A stretch of DNA of 57,936 bases from an uncultured Pseudomonadota bacterium (GCA_903839465.1 CAIMCI010000364.1:1-57936); one strand, 5' to 3'; shown: positions 30,130 to 42,251, numbered from the stretch's first letter. Translations and numbers: made by a program. The notes: generated from the sequence alone by a model not told the origin.

Positions 30130-31115
30130 GGCGACAACCCGTAGCCGGCCAGAGCCTCCAGGCACCTCGCCCGGTGCGCGGTGCCGCTGCCGCTCGCGAC
30201 CTCATGGTCGCCGAGGCGCAGGCCGTAGCGGTCGCCGCGCGCGGCGGCGTCGACGATGAGCCGGCACAGAACGGCAAGTCGAGCCTCGATGTCGGCGCCG
30301 GCGATGTCGGCGAGATCGAAGTACGACGGCGCACCGCCACTGCCGGACAGGTCTCGCACCAGCAGGGTGCCGCCCCGCGCGTAGGCCTTCCAGGCGACGC
30401 GGCGCAGCGCGTCGCCCGCCCGGTAGGGCCGCAGGTCCGCGACGTCCTCGTCACCGCGCGCGGTCTCGGTGCGCCGACCCTGGTCGCCGGGATCGGCGAC
30501 GCGGCGGTCCGGCGCCCGCGCGGCGGGGCACGGGTAGACGGTCAGCGGCTGGTCGAAGTGCAGCCAGCTCCAGGCCCGGCAGAGTCCGAGCGGGAACCGC
30601 GACTCGACGGCCAGCCGTGGCAGGACAAACCGACCCCGGCGCGGGCAGGGCAGCTCGATGGTCGCCAGGACCGGCAGCGCGGCCGGGTCCACGGCGGACG
30701 TGGCGCGGGTCGGGCCGATGGCAAGCTCGATGTCGTGGCGGGTGCGGCCATCCCCGGCGCTGAGCGCATAGGTGAGGTGGGCGGCGTCGCCGGCAAAGGG
30801 TGCCCGGACTTCCTGCACGCTGACGGTCAGCCCGGCGAGGTTCCGGTGGCACTCGTGCATGGCGACCCAGCCGGCGGCCGCAAGCACGAAGGTCAGGCCC
30901 AGCGCCAGGTTGTTCGCGTAGTTAAGCCCCGCCAGCAGCATCGTGAACAGCATCAGGCCGTAGACGAGCCCCAGGCGGGTTGGAAGGATGTAGATGCGGC
31001 GCCGTTCCAGCGTGACCGGCGACCGGTCGGCGCCGGTGCGACGCCGCGCCCAGGCGGCGATCGGGCGGCCGAGCCGTTCGCGCAGACGGGAAGGTGCCGC
31101 CGCGCCTGCCGCCAT
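30126..31115 (-). CDS. DUF58 domain protein
   Basis: 329 aa. Two adjacent membrane helices near residues 45-90 (RLGLVYGLMLFTMLLAGLN, ALGLTFVLAAAGWVAMHE) are followed by a cytoplasmic region with the DUF58 signature DVADLRPYRAGDALRRVAWKAYARG, a vWA-related fold. It works with MoxR ATPases and TgpA in a conserved but poorly understood membrane-associated system. It lies 6 bp downstream of moxR and overlaps the TgpA gene by 4 nt. Confidence 0.9.
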   Translation of the reverse strand: MAAGAAAPSRLRERLGRPIAAWARRRTGADRSPVTLERRRIYILPTRLGLVYGLMLFTMLLAGLNYANNLALGLTFVLAAAGWVAMHECHRNLAGLTVSVQEVRAPFAGDAAHLTYALSAGDGRTRHDIELAIGPTRATSAVDPAALPVLATIELPCPRRGRFVLPRLAVESRFPLGLCRAWSWLHFDQPLTVYPCPAARAPDRRVADPGDQGRRTETARGDEDVADLRPYRAGDALRRVAWKAYARGGTLLVRDLSGSGGAPSYFDLADIAGADIEARLAVLCRLIVDAAARGDRYGLRLGDHEVASGSGTAHRARCLEALAGYGLSP

Positions 31116-31121
31116 GGGCCG

Positions 31122-32044
31122 TCAGCCCGTCGGTACGGCGCCGAGAATCCGGCGACCGACGTCGAGAGGATCGGCGGCGCCGTCGGCCGTCTGCAGGCGG
31201 TGCGCGGCCACGGCCACGAATACCGCCTGCACGTCCTCGGGGAGGACCGCACTGCGCCCGTGCAGGAAGGCCCAGGCCCGTGCCGCGCGCACGACGCCCT
31301 GGCCGGCGCGCGGCGAGAGCCCCGGTGCGTAGCGCCGGTCGGCGCGGGTGGCGGCGATCAGGGCCTGCACGTAGTCGAGCAGCGCATCGGACAGGTAAAC
31401 CGACCGGACCGCGTCCTGCAGCGTGCCGAGCCCGGCGGCCGACAGCACCGGCTTCAGGCCCGCGATCATTTCCCGGCGGTCGACGCCGGCCAGCAGTTCG
31501 CGCTCGAGCGCGGCGGGCGGGTAGCCGAGGCTGATGCGCATCAGGAAGCGGTCGAGTTCGGACTCCGGCAGGGCATAGGTCCCGAGCTGATGGCTGGGGT
31601 TTTGCGTCGCGACGACGAAGAAGGCGTCCGGAAGCGCATGCGTCTCGCCGTCGGCCGTTACCTGGCGCTCCTCCATCGCCTCGAGCAGCGCGCTCTGGGC
31701 CTTCGGCGTCGCGCGGTTGATCTCGTCGGCCAGGACCAGTTCGGCAAAGATCGGCCCGGGCTGGAAGATGAAGCGCGCGGTCTCGCGGTCGTAGACCGAC
31801 ACGCCGATGACGTCGGCGGGCAGCAGGTCGCTGGTGAACTGGATGCGCCGGTAACGCAGCCCGAGTGTGCGGGCGAGCGCCTGGGCAAGCGTGGTCTTGC
31901 CAACCCCCGGGACGTCCTCGAGCAGCAGGTGGCCGCGCGCCAGGAGGCAGGCGAGGGCGAGGCGCACCTCGCGGTCCTTGCCGAGAATGACCTTGTTGAG
32001 CACGCCAATGGCCGTGCTGAGCGCCGCCTGCGGCGTCGGTTCGG

Positions 32045-32048
<4 letters not shown>
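31122..32048 (-). CDS. MoxR-family AAA+ ATPase
   Basis: 308 aa. Walker A GVGKT (48-52) in [18 protein letters not shown], Walker B LVLADE (104-109) followed by [18 protein letters not shown], and sensor 1 [18 protein letters not shown], the MoxR hallmark. Members act as chaperone-like ATPases maturing partner proteins, commonly with DUF58/vWA partners, as encoded next door. GTG start overlapping the valS stop (GTGA). Confidence 0.93.
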
Positions 32049-34924
<2,876 letters not shown>

Positions 34925-34983
34925 GGGCTGTGTGAGTCGCTGTGCTTTGGATGGGATGGTGCGGTCGGAAAACCGGGCCTCGC

Positions 34984-35439
34984 CTAGGGGCGCGGGCCGT
35001 CGCCGCCGACGTTGTGGGTCAGGGCACGGATGCCCTTCTCCCTGTAGAACGCGAACCGGCGGCGGCCCTGTTCACGGCGCGCGGCGTCGGCATCGACGAA
35101 CTCGGCGACGCGTTCGAAGGCCGCGAAGAAAGCCGGTGCATCGGGTGCCAGATTGACCAGAACGCGCGCGGCACCTTCGCCGGGCGTGCCGGTGCCGATC
35201 GTTACGGGCGCCTTGCCCGCGCCGGCGCGGGCATGCGGTACGAAGCTGCCTTCGCCGAAGGTCCACAGGTACTCGTCCAGAGCCACGGCCTCGGCGTCGG
35301 TCGCGACGTTTACGTAGACCGTCTGGTCGGCAAGGTAGGCTTTTTCAACCAGCCGGCACGCGTAGTAGAGGCGCGCCCGCGCCTCGCTGGATTCGAGTAC
35401 ATAGAAATCGACGCGCGTTGTCGGCTCCGGATCGGTCAT
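34984..35439 (-). CDS. holC: DNA polymerase III chi subunit
   Basis: 151 aa. Clamp-loader-associated subunit that links DNA polymerase III to SSB. Family markers: [27 protein letters not shown] at the N-terminus, the [17 protein letters not shown] segment and [24 protein letters not shown] in the middle. The ATG overlaps the pepA stop (ATGA). The pepA-holC-valS order is standard in Gammaproteobacteria. Confidence 0.94.
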   Translation of the reverse strand: MTDPEPTTRVDFYVLESSEARARLYYACRLVEKAYLADQTVYVNVATDAEAVALDEYLWTFGEGSFVPHARAGAGKAPVTIGTGTPGEGAARVLVNLAPDAPAFFAAFERVAEFVDADAARREQGRRRFAFYREKGIRALTHNVGGDGPRP

Positions 35440-36908
35440 CGGCCGTGATTGAGGCAGAAGTCGAGCAGCATCGACACCGGTCGCCCGGTGCTGCCCTTGG
35501 CCGCGCCGGTCATGTAGGCGGTGCCCGCGATGTCCAGATGCGCCCAGCGCAGTCCGTCGGCGAACTTGGCGAGAAACGCCCCGGCCGTGATGGCGCCGGC
35601 CTCGCGGCCGCCGATATTGGCCAGGTCCGCGAAGTTCGAGCGCAGCTGCTCGCTGTAATCCTCGGTCAGCGGCAGGCGCCAGCAGGGGTCGCCGGTGCGC
35701 TTGCCGGCCTCGGTCAGTGCTTCGGCGAGGTCGTCGTCATTGCTCATCAGGCCGCTGAAGTGGCTGCCGAGCGCGATCACGCAGGCGCCGGTCAGCGTGG
35801 CGACGTCGACGACGACGCTGGGCTTGAAGCGGCGGCTGTAGGTGAGCGCGTCGCACAGGATCAGGCGGCCCTCGGCATCGGTGTTCAGCACCTCGATGGT
35901 CTGGCCGGACATCGAGGTGACGATGTCGCCCGGTTTCGTGGCCCGGCCGCTCGGCATGTTCTCGCAGGTCGGCACGACGACCGTGACGTTGACCGGTGCG
36001 GCCGCGCTGGCGAGCGCAGCCAGCGTGCCGAGCACTGTCGCCGCGCCGCTCATGTCGAATTTCATCTCGTCCATGCCGGGAGGGTCCTTCAGGGATATCC
36101 CGCCGGTGTCGAACGTGATGCCCTTGCCGACCAGGACGATCGGCGCCTTGGCGGCGGTGGCGCCGCGGTACTCGGCCACGATCAGGCGCGGCGGTTCGTC
36201 GCTGCCGCGGGTAACGGACAGGAACGATCCCATTTTCAGGCGCTTGATCTCGGCGGCACCGAGGACCCGCACCTTGATCCGGCGCTGGCCGCGCGCAAGG
36301 CGCTTGGCTGCGTTGCCGAGGTAGGTCGGGGTGCAGACGTTGCCAGGCAGGTTGGCGAGGTCGCGCGACAGGCGCTGGCCGACGCCGAGGGCGGCGCCGT
36401 GGTCGAGGCCGCGACGGGCGGCGGCGAGGTCGGCGCGCTCGCCCATGACCGCCGTGACCTGCGCGAGCTTGCTCGGGCGCGGCTTGCGCCCCGTCTTGAA
36501 GTCCGGAATCCGGTAGAGCGACGCCGCGGCGAGTTCTGCCGCGTAGCGCGCCCGGTAGTAGGCGTCGACGTCCGGAACATCGGCGGCAGTGAAGAAGATC
36601 GCGGCGTGGTCCGCGCCACAGCGCACGAGCGCGCTGCCCGCTTCCTTCAGGGCGCGACGGTAATGGCGTCGCGACCACGTGCGCTTCGGGCCGAGGCCGA
36701 TCAGGAGGAGCCGCCGGCCCGCGGCTTCCGGCAGCAGCAGGCTGTCGCCGAGCCGCCCGGCGAAGTCGCCGGCGCGGTGCAGGCCGCCCACGACTGCCTC
36801 GTCCCTGGCGTCGCGGCTTGCGCCGCCGATCGTACCGTCGTCATGGACGCCGATGACTGCGCATGCGCTGCGGCGCACGCCGGTGGACAGACTCGCGTTG
36901 AACTGCAT
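35436..36908 (-). CDS. pepA: Leucyl aminopeptidase (M17)
   Basis: Hexameric di-metal exopeptidase releasing N-terminal amino acids; in enterobacteria it also binds DNA. 490 aa. The C-terminal catalytic domain contains VGKGITFDTGGISLK (metal-binding Lys and Asp), DMSGAATVLG, the signature NTDAEGRLIL with Asp and Glu metal ligands and the catalytic Arg, and the terminal HLDIAGTAY. The N-terminal macro-like domain is divergent. First gene of the long minus-strand block that continues through holC, valS and moxR; divergent from lptF across 195 bp. Confidence 0.97.
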   Translation of the reverse strand: MQFNASLSTGVRRSACAVIGVHDDGTIGGASRDARDEAVVGGLHRAGDFAGRLGDSLLLPEAAGRRLLLIGLGPKRTWSRRHYRRALKEAGSALVRCGADHAAIFFTAADVPDVDAYYRARYAAELAAASLYRIPDFKTGRKPRPSKLAQVTAVMGERADLAAARRGLDHGAALGVGQRLSRDLANLPGNVCTPTYLGNAAKRLARGQRRIKVRVLGAAEIKRLKMGSFLSVTRGSDEPPRLIVAEYRGATAAKAPIVLVGKGITFDTGGISLKDPPGMDEMKFDMSGAATVLGTLAALASAAAPVNVTVVVPTCENMPSGRATKPGDIVTSMSGQTIEVLNTDAEGRLILCDALTYSRRFKPSVVVDVATLTGACVIALGSHFSGLMSNDDDLAEALTEAGKRTGDPCWRLPLTEDYSEQLRSNFADLANIGGREAGAITAGAFLAKFADGLRWAHLDIAGTAYMTGAAKGSTGRPVSMLLDFCLNHGR

Positions 36909-37054
36909 CAGGCTCTCCGACGGGCGGGCCGGCCGCGGTTCGCGTTGCGACCCTTCTACGCCACCCGCTTTGGGTTTAACTTAGCCGGGTTGGGACCCGG
37001 GGTGTGTCCCGTGCACGGCGGCCCGGGACCTGTGTCCGGAGTGTAGCAAGAGCA

Positions 37055-37094
37055 CGGCCCCGCGGGCCGAGTCCTGGCCGGTCGAAACCGGCCA
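37055..37094 (+). promoter_or_regulatory. Two consecutive hairpins just before lptF
   Basis: Hairpin 1: CGGCCC-CGC-GGGCCG (37055-37069). Hairpin 2: TGGCCGGT-CGAA-ACCGGCCA (37075-37094), an 8-bp perfect stem with a CGAA tetraloop. The second stem ends 9 nt before the lptF GTG, so it would compete with ribosome access in the leader RNA. The rest of the 195-bp pepA-lptF region shows no clear promoter boxes. Confidence 0.4.
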
Positions 37095-37103
37095 ACCGGG
37101 GGT

Positions 37104-38189
37104 GTGGTGGGACGGCTTGATCGCTACATTCTGCGCGAGGTTGCGACCAGCTGGGCAGCGGTGACCGTGGTACTTCTGGTCATTCTGGTCGGCAACCAGG
37201 TGGCGCAGGTGCTCGGCCAGGCGGCCGAGTACCGCTACCCGCACGGGGTGGTCGGCCAGCTGATCGTCCTGACCTCGATTCAGAACCTCTCGGTGGTGCT
37301 GCCGGTCGGGCTGCTGCTCGGCATCATGCTGGCGCTCGGGCGGCTGTACCACGAGAGCGAGATGGCGGCGATCCGGGCCTGCGGCATCGGTCCGCTGCAG
37401 CTGCTGAAGCCGGTCCTCCTGCTGGCGACCGCCGTCATGCTGGTTCTCGCCTGGCTGACGCTGGTGCTGGCGCCGCGCGCCTTCGGCGAGGCGCAGCAGA
37501 TCCGGCGCGACTCTCTGCGCGCGGCCCAGTTCGGGGCACTGGTTCCGGGCCGCTTTCACTCCTTTGCCGGCGGTACCGGCGTCTTCTACGCCGAGTCGGT
37601 CGGGCCGGACGGCGACCTCTACAAGGTGTTCATCGAGCGACGGGTGCAGGGGCATCTGGAGATCGCCCTGGCCGCGCGGGCGAGCCACCGCTCGGAGGAA
37701 GGCGGGCTGCTGCAGGTGATCACCCTCTATGACGGCGAGCGCTACGAGGGCACGCCGGGCCTCGCCCGGCTGCGCCGCATGGAATTCCGCGAGCATGGCA
37801 TCCCGATCCGCCTCGGCGATCCCGCAGCCGGACCCGCGCGGGTCGAGACGATGCCGTCGGCGCTGCTCGCGGCATCGCGGAGCGTCGGCGAGATCGCCGA
37901 ACTGCAGTGGCGACTGTCGATGCCGCTCATGGCGTTGCTGCTGGCCCTGCTGGCGGTGCCGCTCGCCGAGCTCAGCCCGCGGGAGGGTCGCTACGCGCGC
38001 ATCGGCTACGCGATACTCGTGTACTTCATCTACGTAAACCTGCTCACCGCGGCGCGCAGCTGGCTGGAGAAGGGCAGCCTTGCCCCCATGCCCGGCCTGT
38101 GGTGGCCACACGTCGGGCTGTTCATCTTTGCGCTGCTGCTGCTGCTCCGCCAGGCGTACCCGGCGGCGTTCCGGTTGCTGCGCCGATGA
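37104..38189 (+). CDS. lptF: LPS export permease LptF
   Basis: Inner-membrane subunit of the LptB2FGC ABC transporter that extracts lipopolysaccharide from the membrane. 361 aa, GTG start (a second GTG follows immediately). MVGRLDRYILREVATSW is the family N-terminus; three helices, a periplasmic jellyroll domain (about 130-265, for example FHSFAGGTGVFYAESVG), then three more helices with AELQWRLSMPLMALLLALLAVPLAELSP split over the fourth helix. Divergent from pepA and upstream of lptG, the conserved order. Confidence 0.95.
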   Translation: MVGRLDRYILREVATSWAAVTVVLLVILVGNQVAQVLGQAAEYRYPHGVVGQLIVLTSIQNLSVVLPVGLLLGIMLALGRLYHESEMAAIRACGIGPLQLLKPVLLLATAVMLVLAWLTLVLAPRAFGEAQQIRRDSLRAAQFGALVPGRFHSFAGGTGVFYAESVGPDGDLYKVFIERRVQGHLEIALAARASHRSEEGGLLQVITLYDGERYEGTPGLARLRRMEFREHGIPIRLGDPAAGPARVETMPSALLAASRSVGEIAELQWRLSMPLMALLLALLAVPLAELSPREGRYARIGYAILVYFIYVNLLTAARSWLEKGSLAPMPGLWWPHVGLFIFALLLLLRQAYPAAFRLLRR

Positions 38190-38229
38190 GCGCCTGGCCC
38201 GGGCGCCCGCTCGCCGTGGCGGGGTCGCC

Positions 38230-39312
38230 GTGAACCGGCTCGACCGTTACCTCCTGCGCACCGTGCTCTGGTACACGACCCTCGCCGCGGCCGTCCTGAT
38301 GACGCTCTCGGCACTGTTCGTCTTCATCAGCCAGCAGGAAGACGTCGGTACGGGCAGCTATGACCTGGTGGACGCACTGCTGGTGACGGTGCTCCTGCTG
38401 CCTGCGCAGGCATTCCAGATGCTGCCCGTGGCGGCACTGCTGGGCGCGCTGCTGGGTCTGGGCCAGCTGGCACGGGGCAGTGAGCTGATCGTGATCCGCG
38501 CCGCCGGGGTGTCGGTGTGGCGCATTGCGCGTGCCGCGGCCCTGGCCGGTGTCGTGCTGGCCGGCCTGATGTGGCTGGTCGGCGAACGCGTCGCCCCGCC
38601 GCTCGAACAGTATGCCCGCGAGATAAAGGCACTCGCGAAAAGCGGCGGCAACGCGCTCGCTGCCGGGGACGGAGCGTGGGTCAAGGAGGGCAACCGCATC
38701 GTCAGCGCGGCGGAACAATCCGCCGACAACATGTTCGGTGGCCTCTATATCTATACGCTGCGCACAGACCCGGACGGCCGCCAGCACCTGGAGAGCTTCG
38801 GCCACGCCGATCGGGCGACGCTCGTCTCACCCCGGCACTGGCGGTTGGACAACGTGCTGCGTTCGCTCTTGGGCCCGGACGGCCGCGTGTCGGCCGAGCA
38901 TGCGGCTGAGCTCGAGGTGGACAGTGACATCAGTCCGCAGTTCCTCGGCGTTGCGGTCGTCGAACCCTCGAGCCTGCCGGTGCGCGGCCTCCTGCGCTAC
39001 CTGAAGCACCTGCGCGCCAACGCGCTTGAGACCCGCGCCTACGAAGTGGCGCTATGGTCGCGGCTGGCGCGCATCGCCTCCGTGATCCTGGTGTGCGTGC
39101 TCGCCGTGCCGTTCGTGTTCGGCTCGCTGCGCTCGGCGGGGACCGGTGCGCGACTGATGCTGGGTGTCGCGATCGGTGTCGGCTTTCTGCTGCTGAGTCG
39201 CGTTCTCGGCAACAGTGGCGAGGTCTACGGTCTCGATCCGCGCCTGGTCGGCGTCGGGCCTACGGCACTGCTTGGCCTCGTGGCCGTGGTCGGGATCTGG
39301 CGGACGCGCTAG
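38230..39312 (+). CDS. lptG: LPS export permease LptG
   Basis: Partner of LptF in the lipopolysaccharide exporter. 360 aa from the GTG at 38230, chosen because VNRLDRYLLRTVLWYT is the family N-terminus; the longer frame upstream overlaps lptF. Six membrane segments arranged 3+3 around a periplasmic domain containing GDGAWVKEGNRIVSA and YIYTLRTDPDGR. ETRAYEVALWSRLARIASVI is the coupling-helix region. 40 bp downstream of lptF. Confidence 0.95.
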   Translation: MNRLDRYLLRTVLWYTTLAAAVLMTLSALFVFISQQEDVGTGSYDLVDALLVTVLLLPAQAFQMLPVAALLGALLGLGQLARGSELIVIRAAGVSVWRIARAAALAGVVLAGLMWLVGERVAPPLEQYAREIKALAKSGGNALAAGDGAWVKEGNRIVSAAEQSADNMFGGLYIYTLRTDPDGRQHLESFGHADRATLVSPRHWRLDNVLRSLLGPDGRVSAEHAAELEVDSDISPQFLGVAVVEPSSLPVRGLLRYLKHLRANALETRAYEVALWSRLARIASVILVCVLAVPFVFGSLRSAGTGARLMLGVAIGVGFLLLSRVLGNSGEVYGLDPRLVGVGPTALLGLVAVVGIWRTR

Positions 39313-39335
39313 GGGTGGCCCGGAGGCTGCCCGCG

Positions 39336-39857
39336 TCAGGACCGCGGAATCACGACGACCCGCGTGGCCGAGGCCCGGTCGTGCAGGCTGGTGCCGTGCG
39401 GCCAGGCGGCGGCGAGGCTGATGCCGAGCGGCAGTGCCGCTGCCAGCGCAAGCCATCCCGACACGGAGTGATGCATGAACAGCAGCAGTCCTGCCAACGG
39501 CGTCAACCACAGCGGCAGCGCGACCGCCAGGCGCACGAGGACGTGACGCCAGGTCGGCAGCGTGCCCTGGTCGGTCAGCAGCCGCAGGCGCCACGCCTTC
39601 ATGCCCAGCGTCTCACCGCGCCGCGTCCAGGACACGCCGCAGTAGGCGGCGATGACGGCGAGGGCTACGCCCTGGTAGAGCAGTCGATGCGGAAAGGCTT
39701 CAAGAGTCGCTCCGCCAGCGGCGGGACGCGTCAGGTAGGTCGCGAGGCCCACCGACACCATCAGGAGGCCGCCGAGCAGCAGGCCGTCATAGCAGCCGGC
39801 GCCGAGCCGCCGCAGGATGCCGCCCGCGCCGCGAGCCGCCGTAGGGGTGACCGTCAT
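39336..39857 (-). CDS. RDD family membrane protein
   Basis: 173 aa, four membrane segments. RDD markers: RRLGAGCYDGLLLGGLL (Arg and first Asp) and the late TSLHDRASATRVV (second Asp). Family members may act in ion or small-molecule transport, but the substrate is unknown. It lies 2 bp downstream of the DUF4340 gene and is convergent with lptG (23 bp between stops). Confidence 0.85.
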   Translation of the reverse strand: MTVTPTAARGAGGILRRLGAGCYDGLLLGGLLMVSVGLATYLTRPAAGGATLEAFPHRLLYQGVALAVIAAYCGVSWTRRGETLGMKAWRLRLLTDQGTLPTWRHVLVRLAVALPLWLTPLAGLLLFMHHSVSGWLALAAALPLGISLAAAWPHGTSLHDRASATRVVVIPRS

Positions 39858-39859
39858 CG

Positions 39860-40816
39860 TCAGTCCGCCGCCGGGAACAGGATGGCGTAACGCGCCGCCG
39901 GTATGTCGACCTCGAACGCCTGGCCAAGAACCTGGAGTCTAGCGGCGAGCCGGCGCGCGTGCTCGATCTCGTCGGCAGCCGCGCCCGGCGCCGGCACCGT
40001 GCCCGCCCGATATCGCAGCCAGTGGCGGCCCGGATCGGCGCGACCGGCGAATTCGATCCGCAGGCCATCGAAAGTCTCGACCACGGTCTGCGCGATGAAC
40101 GGTTCGCTACGGTTGAGCGCACGAGCGCCGAGCACCGGCAGGGCGACGACGAGCGTCGCCGGCGCCGTGGCCAGTGCCTCGGCGGTCGGTGTGCCGGTAC
40201 GGGCGCCGGCCCACGCGAACGGGGCGCCCGGCGCCGGACGGGCAACGTCAAGGGGCGCGGTGTCGGCCGCGTACACGAGGCGCCTGACGGCGCCGTCGGC
40301 GATATCGACGAGCGGACTCGCCAGCCAGTGGCCGGCATCGGCGTCGACTGGCGGCGCGGGCCCGGCGATGCCGATCGCATCGGCCGCATCGATCCGCACG
40401 TACGCGGTCTCGGGGCCCGCCGCGGGCCCGATCCTGATCTGCCGTGGCGCCAGCCTGCCGCTCAGCGCTACCGTCATCGCGCCGTCCTGGTTGACGAGGT
40501 GTCCGACGTCCCGTGATGCCAGATGCAGGTCGGCCAGCGCGGCCAAGAGCTTCTGCACACGCTGCCGATCGGCCGGATAGCCGTCGAATTCGGCGATGCC
40601 GAAGGATTCACCGCGGCGCTCGATCGTCACGTGCCGGCCGTCGGCAGCCGTGATCGACAGGTGGTCGACCTGCGGCAATTCTCCGGCCAGACCCGGCAGT
40701 GCGCTCGGCCCGAAGCTCGCATCGCGCGGCAGGTGCCGTTGCAGCGACAGCCAGAAGGCGCCGGTCGCGCCGAGCAGCGCGAGCAGCAGCACGACGAGGA
40801 ACCTGCCGGGCGTCAT
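39860..40816 (-). CDS. DUF4340 domain protein
   Basis: 318 aa. One N-terminal membrane anchor (FLVVLLLALLGATGAFWL) followed by a large periplasmic beta-rich region of the DUF4340 type: VDHLSITAADGRHVTIERRGE, FDGYPADRQRVQKLLAALADL, and repeats of the same pattern towards the C-terminus. In other bacteria DUF4340 proteins accompany GldF/GldG-type ABC exporters; no such genes lie here, so it is an orphan. It precedes the RDD gene and follows cytochrome c' by 40 bp, all on the minus strand. Confidence 0.8.
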   Translation of the reverse strand: MTPGRFLVVLLLALLGATGAFWLSLQRHLPRDASFGPSALPGLAGELPQVDHLSITAADGRHVTIERRGESFGIAEFDGYPADRQRVQKLLAALADLHLASRDVGHLVNQDGAMTVALSGRLAPRQIRIGPAAGPETAYVRIDAADAIGIAGPAPPVDADAGHWLASPLVDIADGAVRRLVYAADTAPLDVARPAPGAPFAWAGARTGTPTAEALATAPATLVVALPVLGARALNRSEPFIAQTVVETFDGLRIEFAGRADPGRHWLRYRAGTVPAPGAAADEIEHARRLAARLQVLGQAFEVDIPAARYAILFPAAD

Positions 40817-40856
40817 GGCGGGACCTCAGCGTTCCGGGGGAATCGCAAGCCAGTCT

Positions 40857-41366
40857 TCAGTCATCCTGCTTGTAGCGCTCGTGGCAGCTCTTGCAGTTGG
40901 CGGTGAGGTCGGCGAAGGCGCTGCGCACACGCTCGCGGTCGCTGCCCGCCGCGGCAGCGGCAAGCGATTCGCCGGCCGCCGTCAGCTTCGCCAGGCGGCG
41001 CTCGAAGTCCGGCCAGTCGCGCCACACCTCCGCCCTGGCGGCGGACTTCGGCGGCAGGTTGCTGTCGGTCGGGAACGCGTCGGTCAGCAGCGGGCTCAGG
41101 GCGGCGACGTGGCCTGCGGCTGCCGCAAAGCGCGCCTGATCGAAATCGTGGCTGCCGTCGAGCATGACGCGCATCTGGCCGACGTTCCAGGCGATGGCGG
41201 TGTAGAGCGCGTGGCGATACCGCACCGCCTGCTCGCCGGGACTGAGTGTCTCCCCGCCGTGTGCCCACAGGACGATCCCGAGCAGGCCTGCGGCGAGCGC
41301 GAGGACGTACTGCACGAGGCGTGCGAGAGCCAGAGGACGGTGGTTGCTGGACGGCGTTGCGGTCAT
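40857..41366 (-). CDS. Cytochrome c'-like protein with N-terminal membrane anchor
   Basis: 169 aa. One hydrophobic segment (LVQYVLALAAGLLGIVLWA, about 17-35) acts as an uncleaved anchor or a long signal; there is no clear AxA cleavage site. The mature part is a four-helix bundle with the heme motif CKSCH (158-162) near the C-terminus followed by ERYKQDD, and VRYRHALYTAIAWNVGQM in helix 1, the cytochrome c' pattern. Likely roles are NO or CO binding or electron transfer in the periplasm (family knowledge). Confidence 0.85.
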   Translation of the reverse strand: MTATPSSNHRPLALARLVQYVLALAAGLLGIVLWAHGGETLSPGEQAVRYRHALYTAIAWNVGQMRVMLDGSHDFDQARFAAAAGHVAALSPLLTDAFPTDSNLPPKSAARAEVWRDWPDFERRLAKLTAAGESLAAAAAGSDRERVRSAFADLTANCKSCHERYKQDD

Positions 41367-41453
41367 CTGTTCCTCAAGGCAGCGTGCGGTCGACGGCGCC
41401 TGGCGCCGCCGAGCATAGTGGATGGGCCCGGCGCGCGGAAGGTTCCCGGCTGC

Positions 41454-42251
41454 TCAGTCCGCCGCGGGTGCGGACGGGCGCGGCGCGCCGGCCTCGATCT
41501 CCGCCTTGTGCGTACGCAGGATCCGGCGCACTTCCTCGGTGGAGGGCCTGCCTGCCATCCGCGCGATGGTCAGAGCGAGTTCGTGCCATTCGCGGCCCCA
41601 CTTGCGCAGGCGGATGGCGTCGGCGATGACGACGGCTACCGGATCGCCGGCCGGCCGCGTCTCGAGGAGAGGTTTCTCCGCCGTATCGCCCGGCCCGCCG
41701 CGCGCTGTGCGCAGCGCAGGCATCTCACGCGTATCGGCCACCGACGGTGGGGCGCGCAGTTTCGGCATCTCGCGCGTGTCGGCCGCGGTGGGCCTTGCCA
41801 TCACCCGGGTCTTGTCGACCGGGATCGAACCGGTGTCGTCCTTGTCGAGCAGCGAGACCACCGCTCGGCCCCGGCCCGGCGGGCGCGTCGTCGCGGCCGG
41901 GCCAGGCGCCGGGGTGTCAGCCGCGGGCACGCGCTCGCTGGCGGGATCGGCGAGCGGAATGAAGCGCGAAATGTGTTCGACGCCGACGAGATTGGCCAGG
42001 AACAGCATCGCTTCCATCGCCTCGGCGAACGACGAATCTCCGGCATCGCGGCGACGTGCCGCCTCGGCGGCCAGTTCTCGGGTCCGGGTCTGGGCCAGGT
42101 CGATGATCCAGAGGCTCGGTCGTTCGTGCGGCGACCACGGTTGCACCTGCCAGTAAGCCTCGTCGGTCAGCGCCGCGTAACGGCGATGGGCCTCGAGGCT
42201 GGCCAGCCACTTATCGAGCAGGAGCTGCAGTCTTTGGTCGGCGTCTGCCAT
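41454..42251 (-). CDS. Hypothetical protein with repeated TR(V/E)M motifs
   Basis: 265 aa; the ATG at 42251 is chosen, since the longer frame upstream is low-quality. I do not recognise the family. Residues 1-100 are helical and soluble. A Pro/Ala/Gly-rich linker (105-200) carries DKTRVM (146-151), ADTREM (157-162) and ADTREM (172-177), plus the looser DDTGSIP (138-144) and GDTAEKP (188-194). A helical C-terminal block (AIRLRKWGREWHELALTIARM, in part, 212-236) follows. The repeated Asp-x-Thr-Arg-x-Met units resemble phospho-threonine sites read by FHA domains. No signal peptide or membrane segment. Confidence 0.7.
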   Translation of the reverse strand: MADADQRLQLLLDKWLASLEAHRRYAALTDEAYWQVQPWSPHERPSLWIIDLAQTRTRELAAEAARRRDAGDSSFAEAMEAMLFLANLVGVEHISRFIPLADPASERVPAADTPAPGPAATTRPPGRGRAVVSLLDKDDTGSIPVDKTRVMARPTAADTREMPKLRAPPSVADTREMPALRTARGGPGDTAEKPLLETRPAGDPVAVVIADAIRLRKWGREWHELALTIARMAGRPSTEEVRRILRTHKAEIEAGAPRPSAPAAD

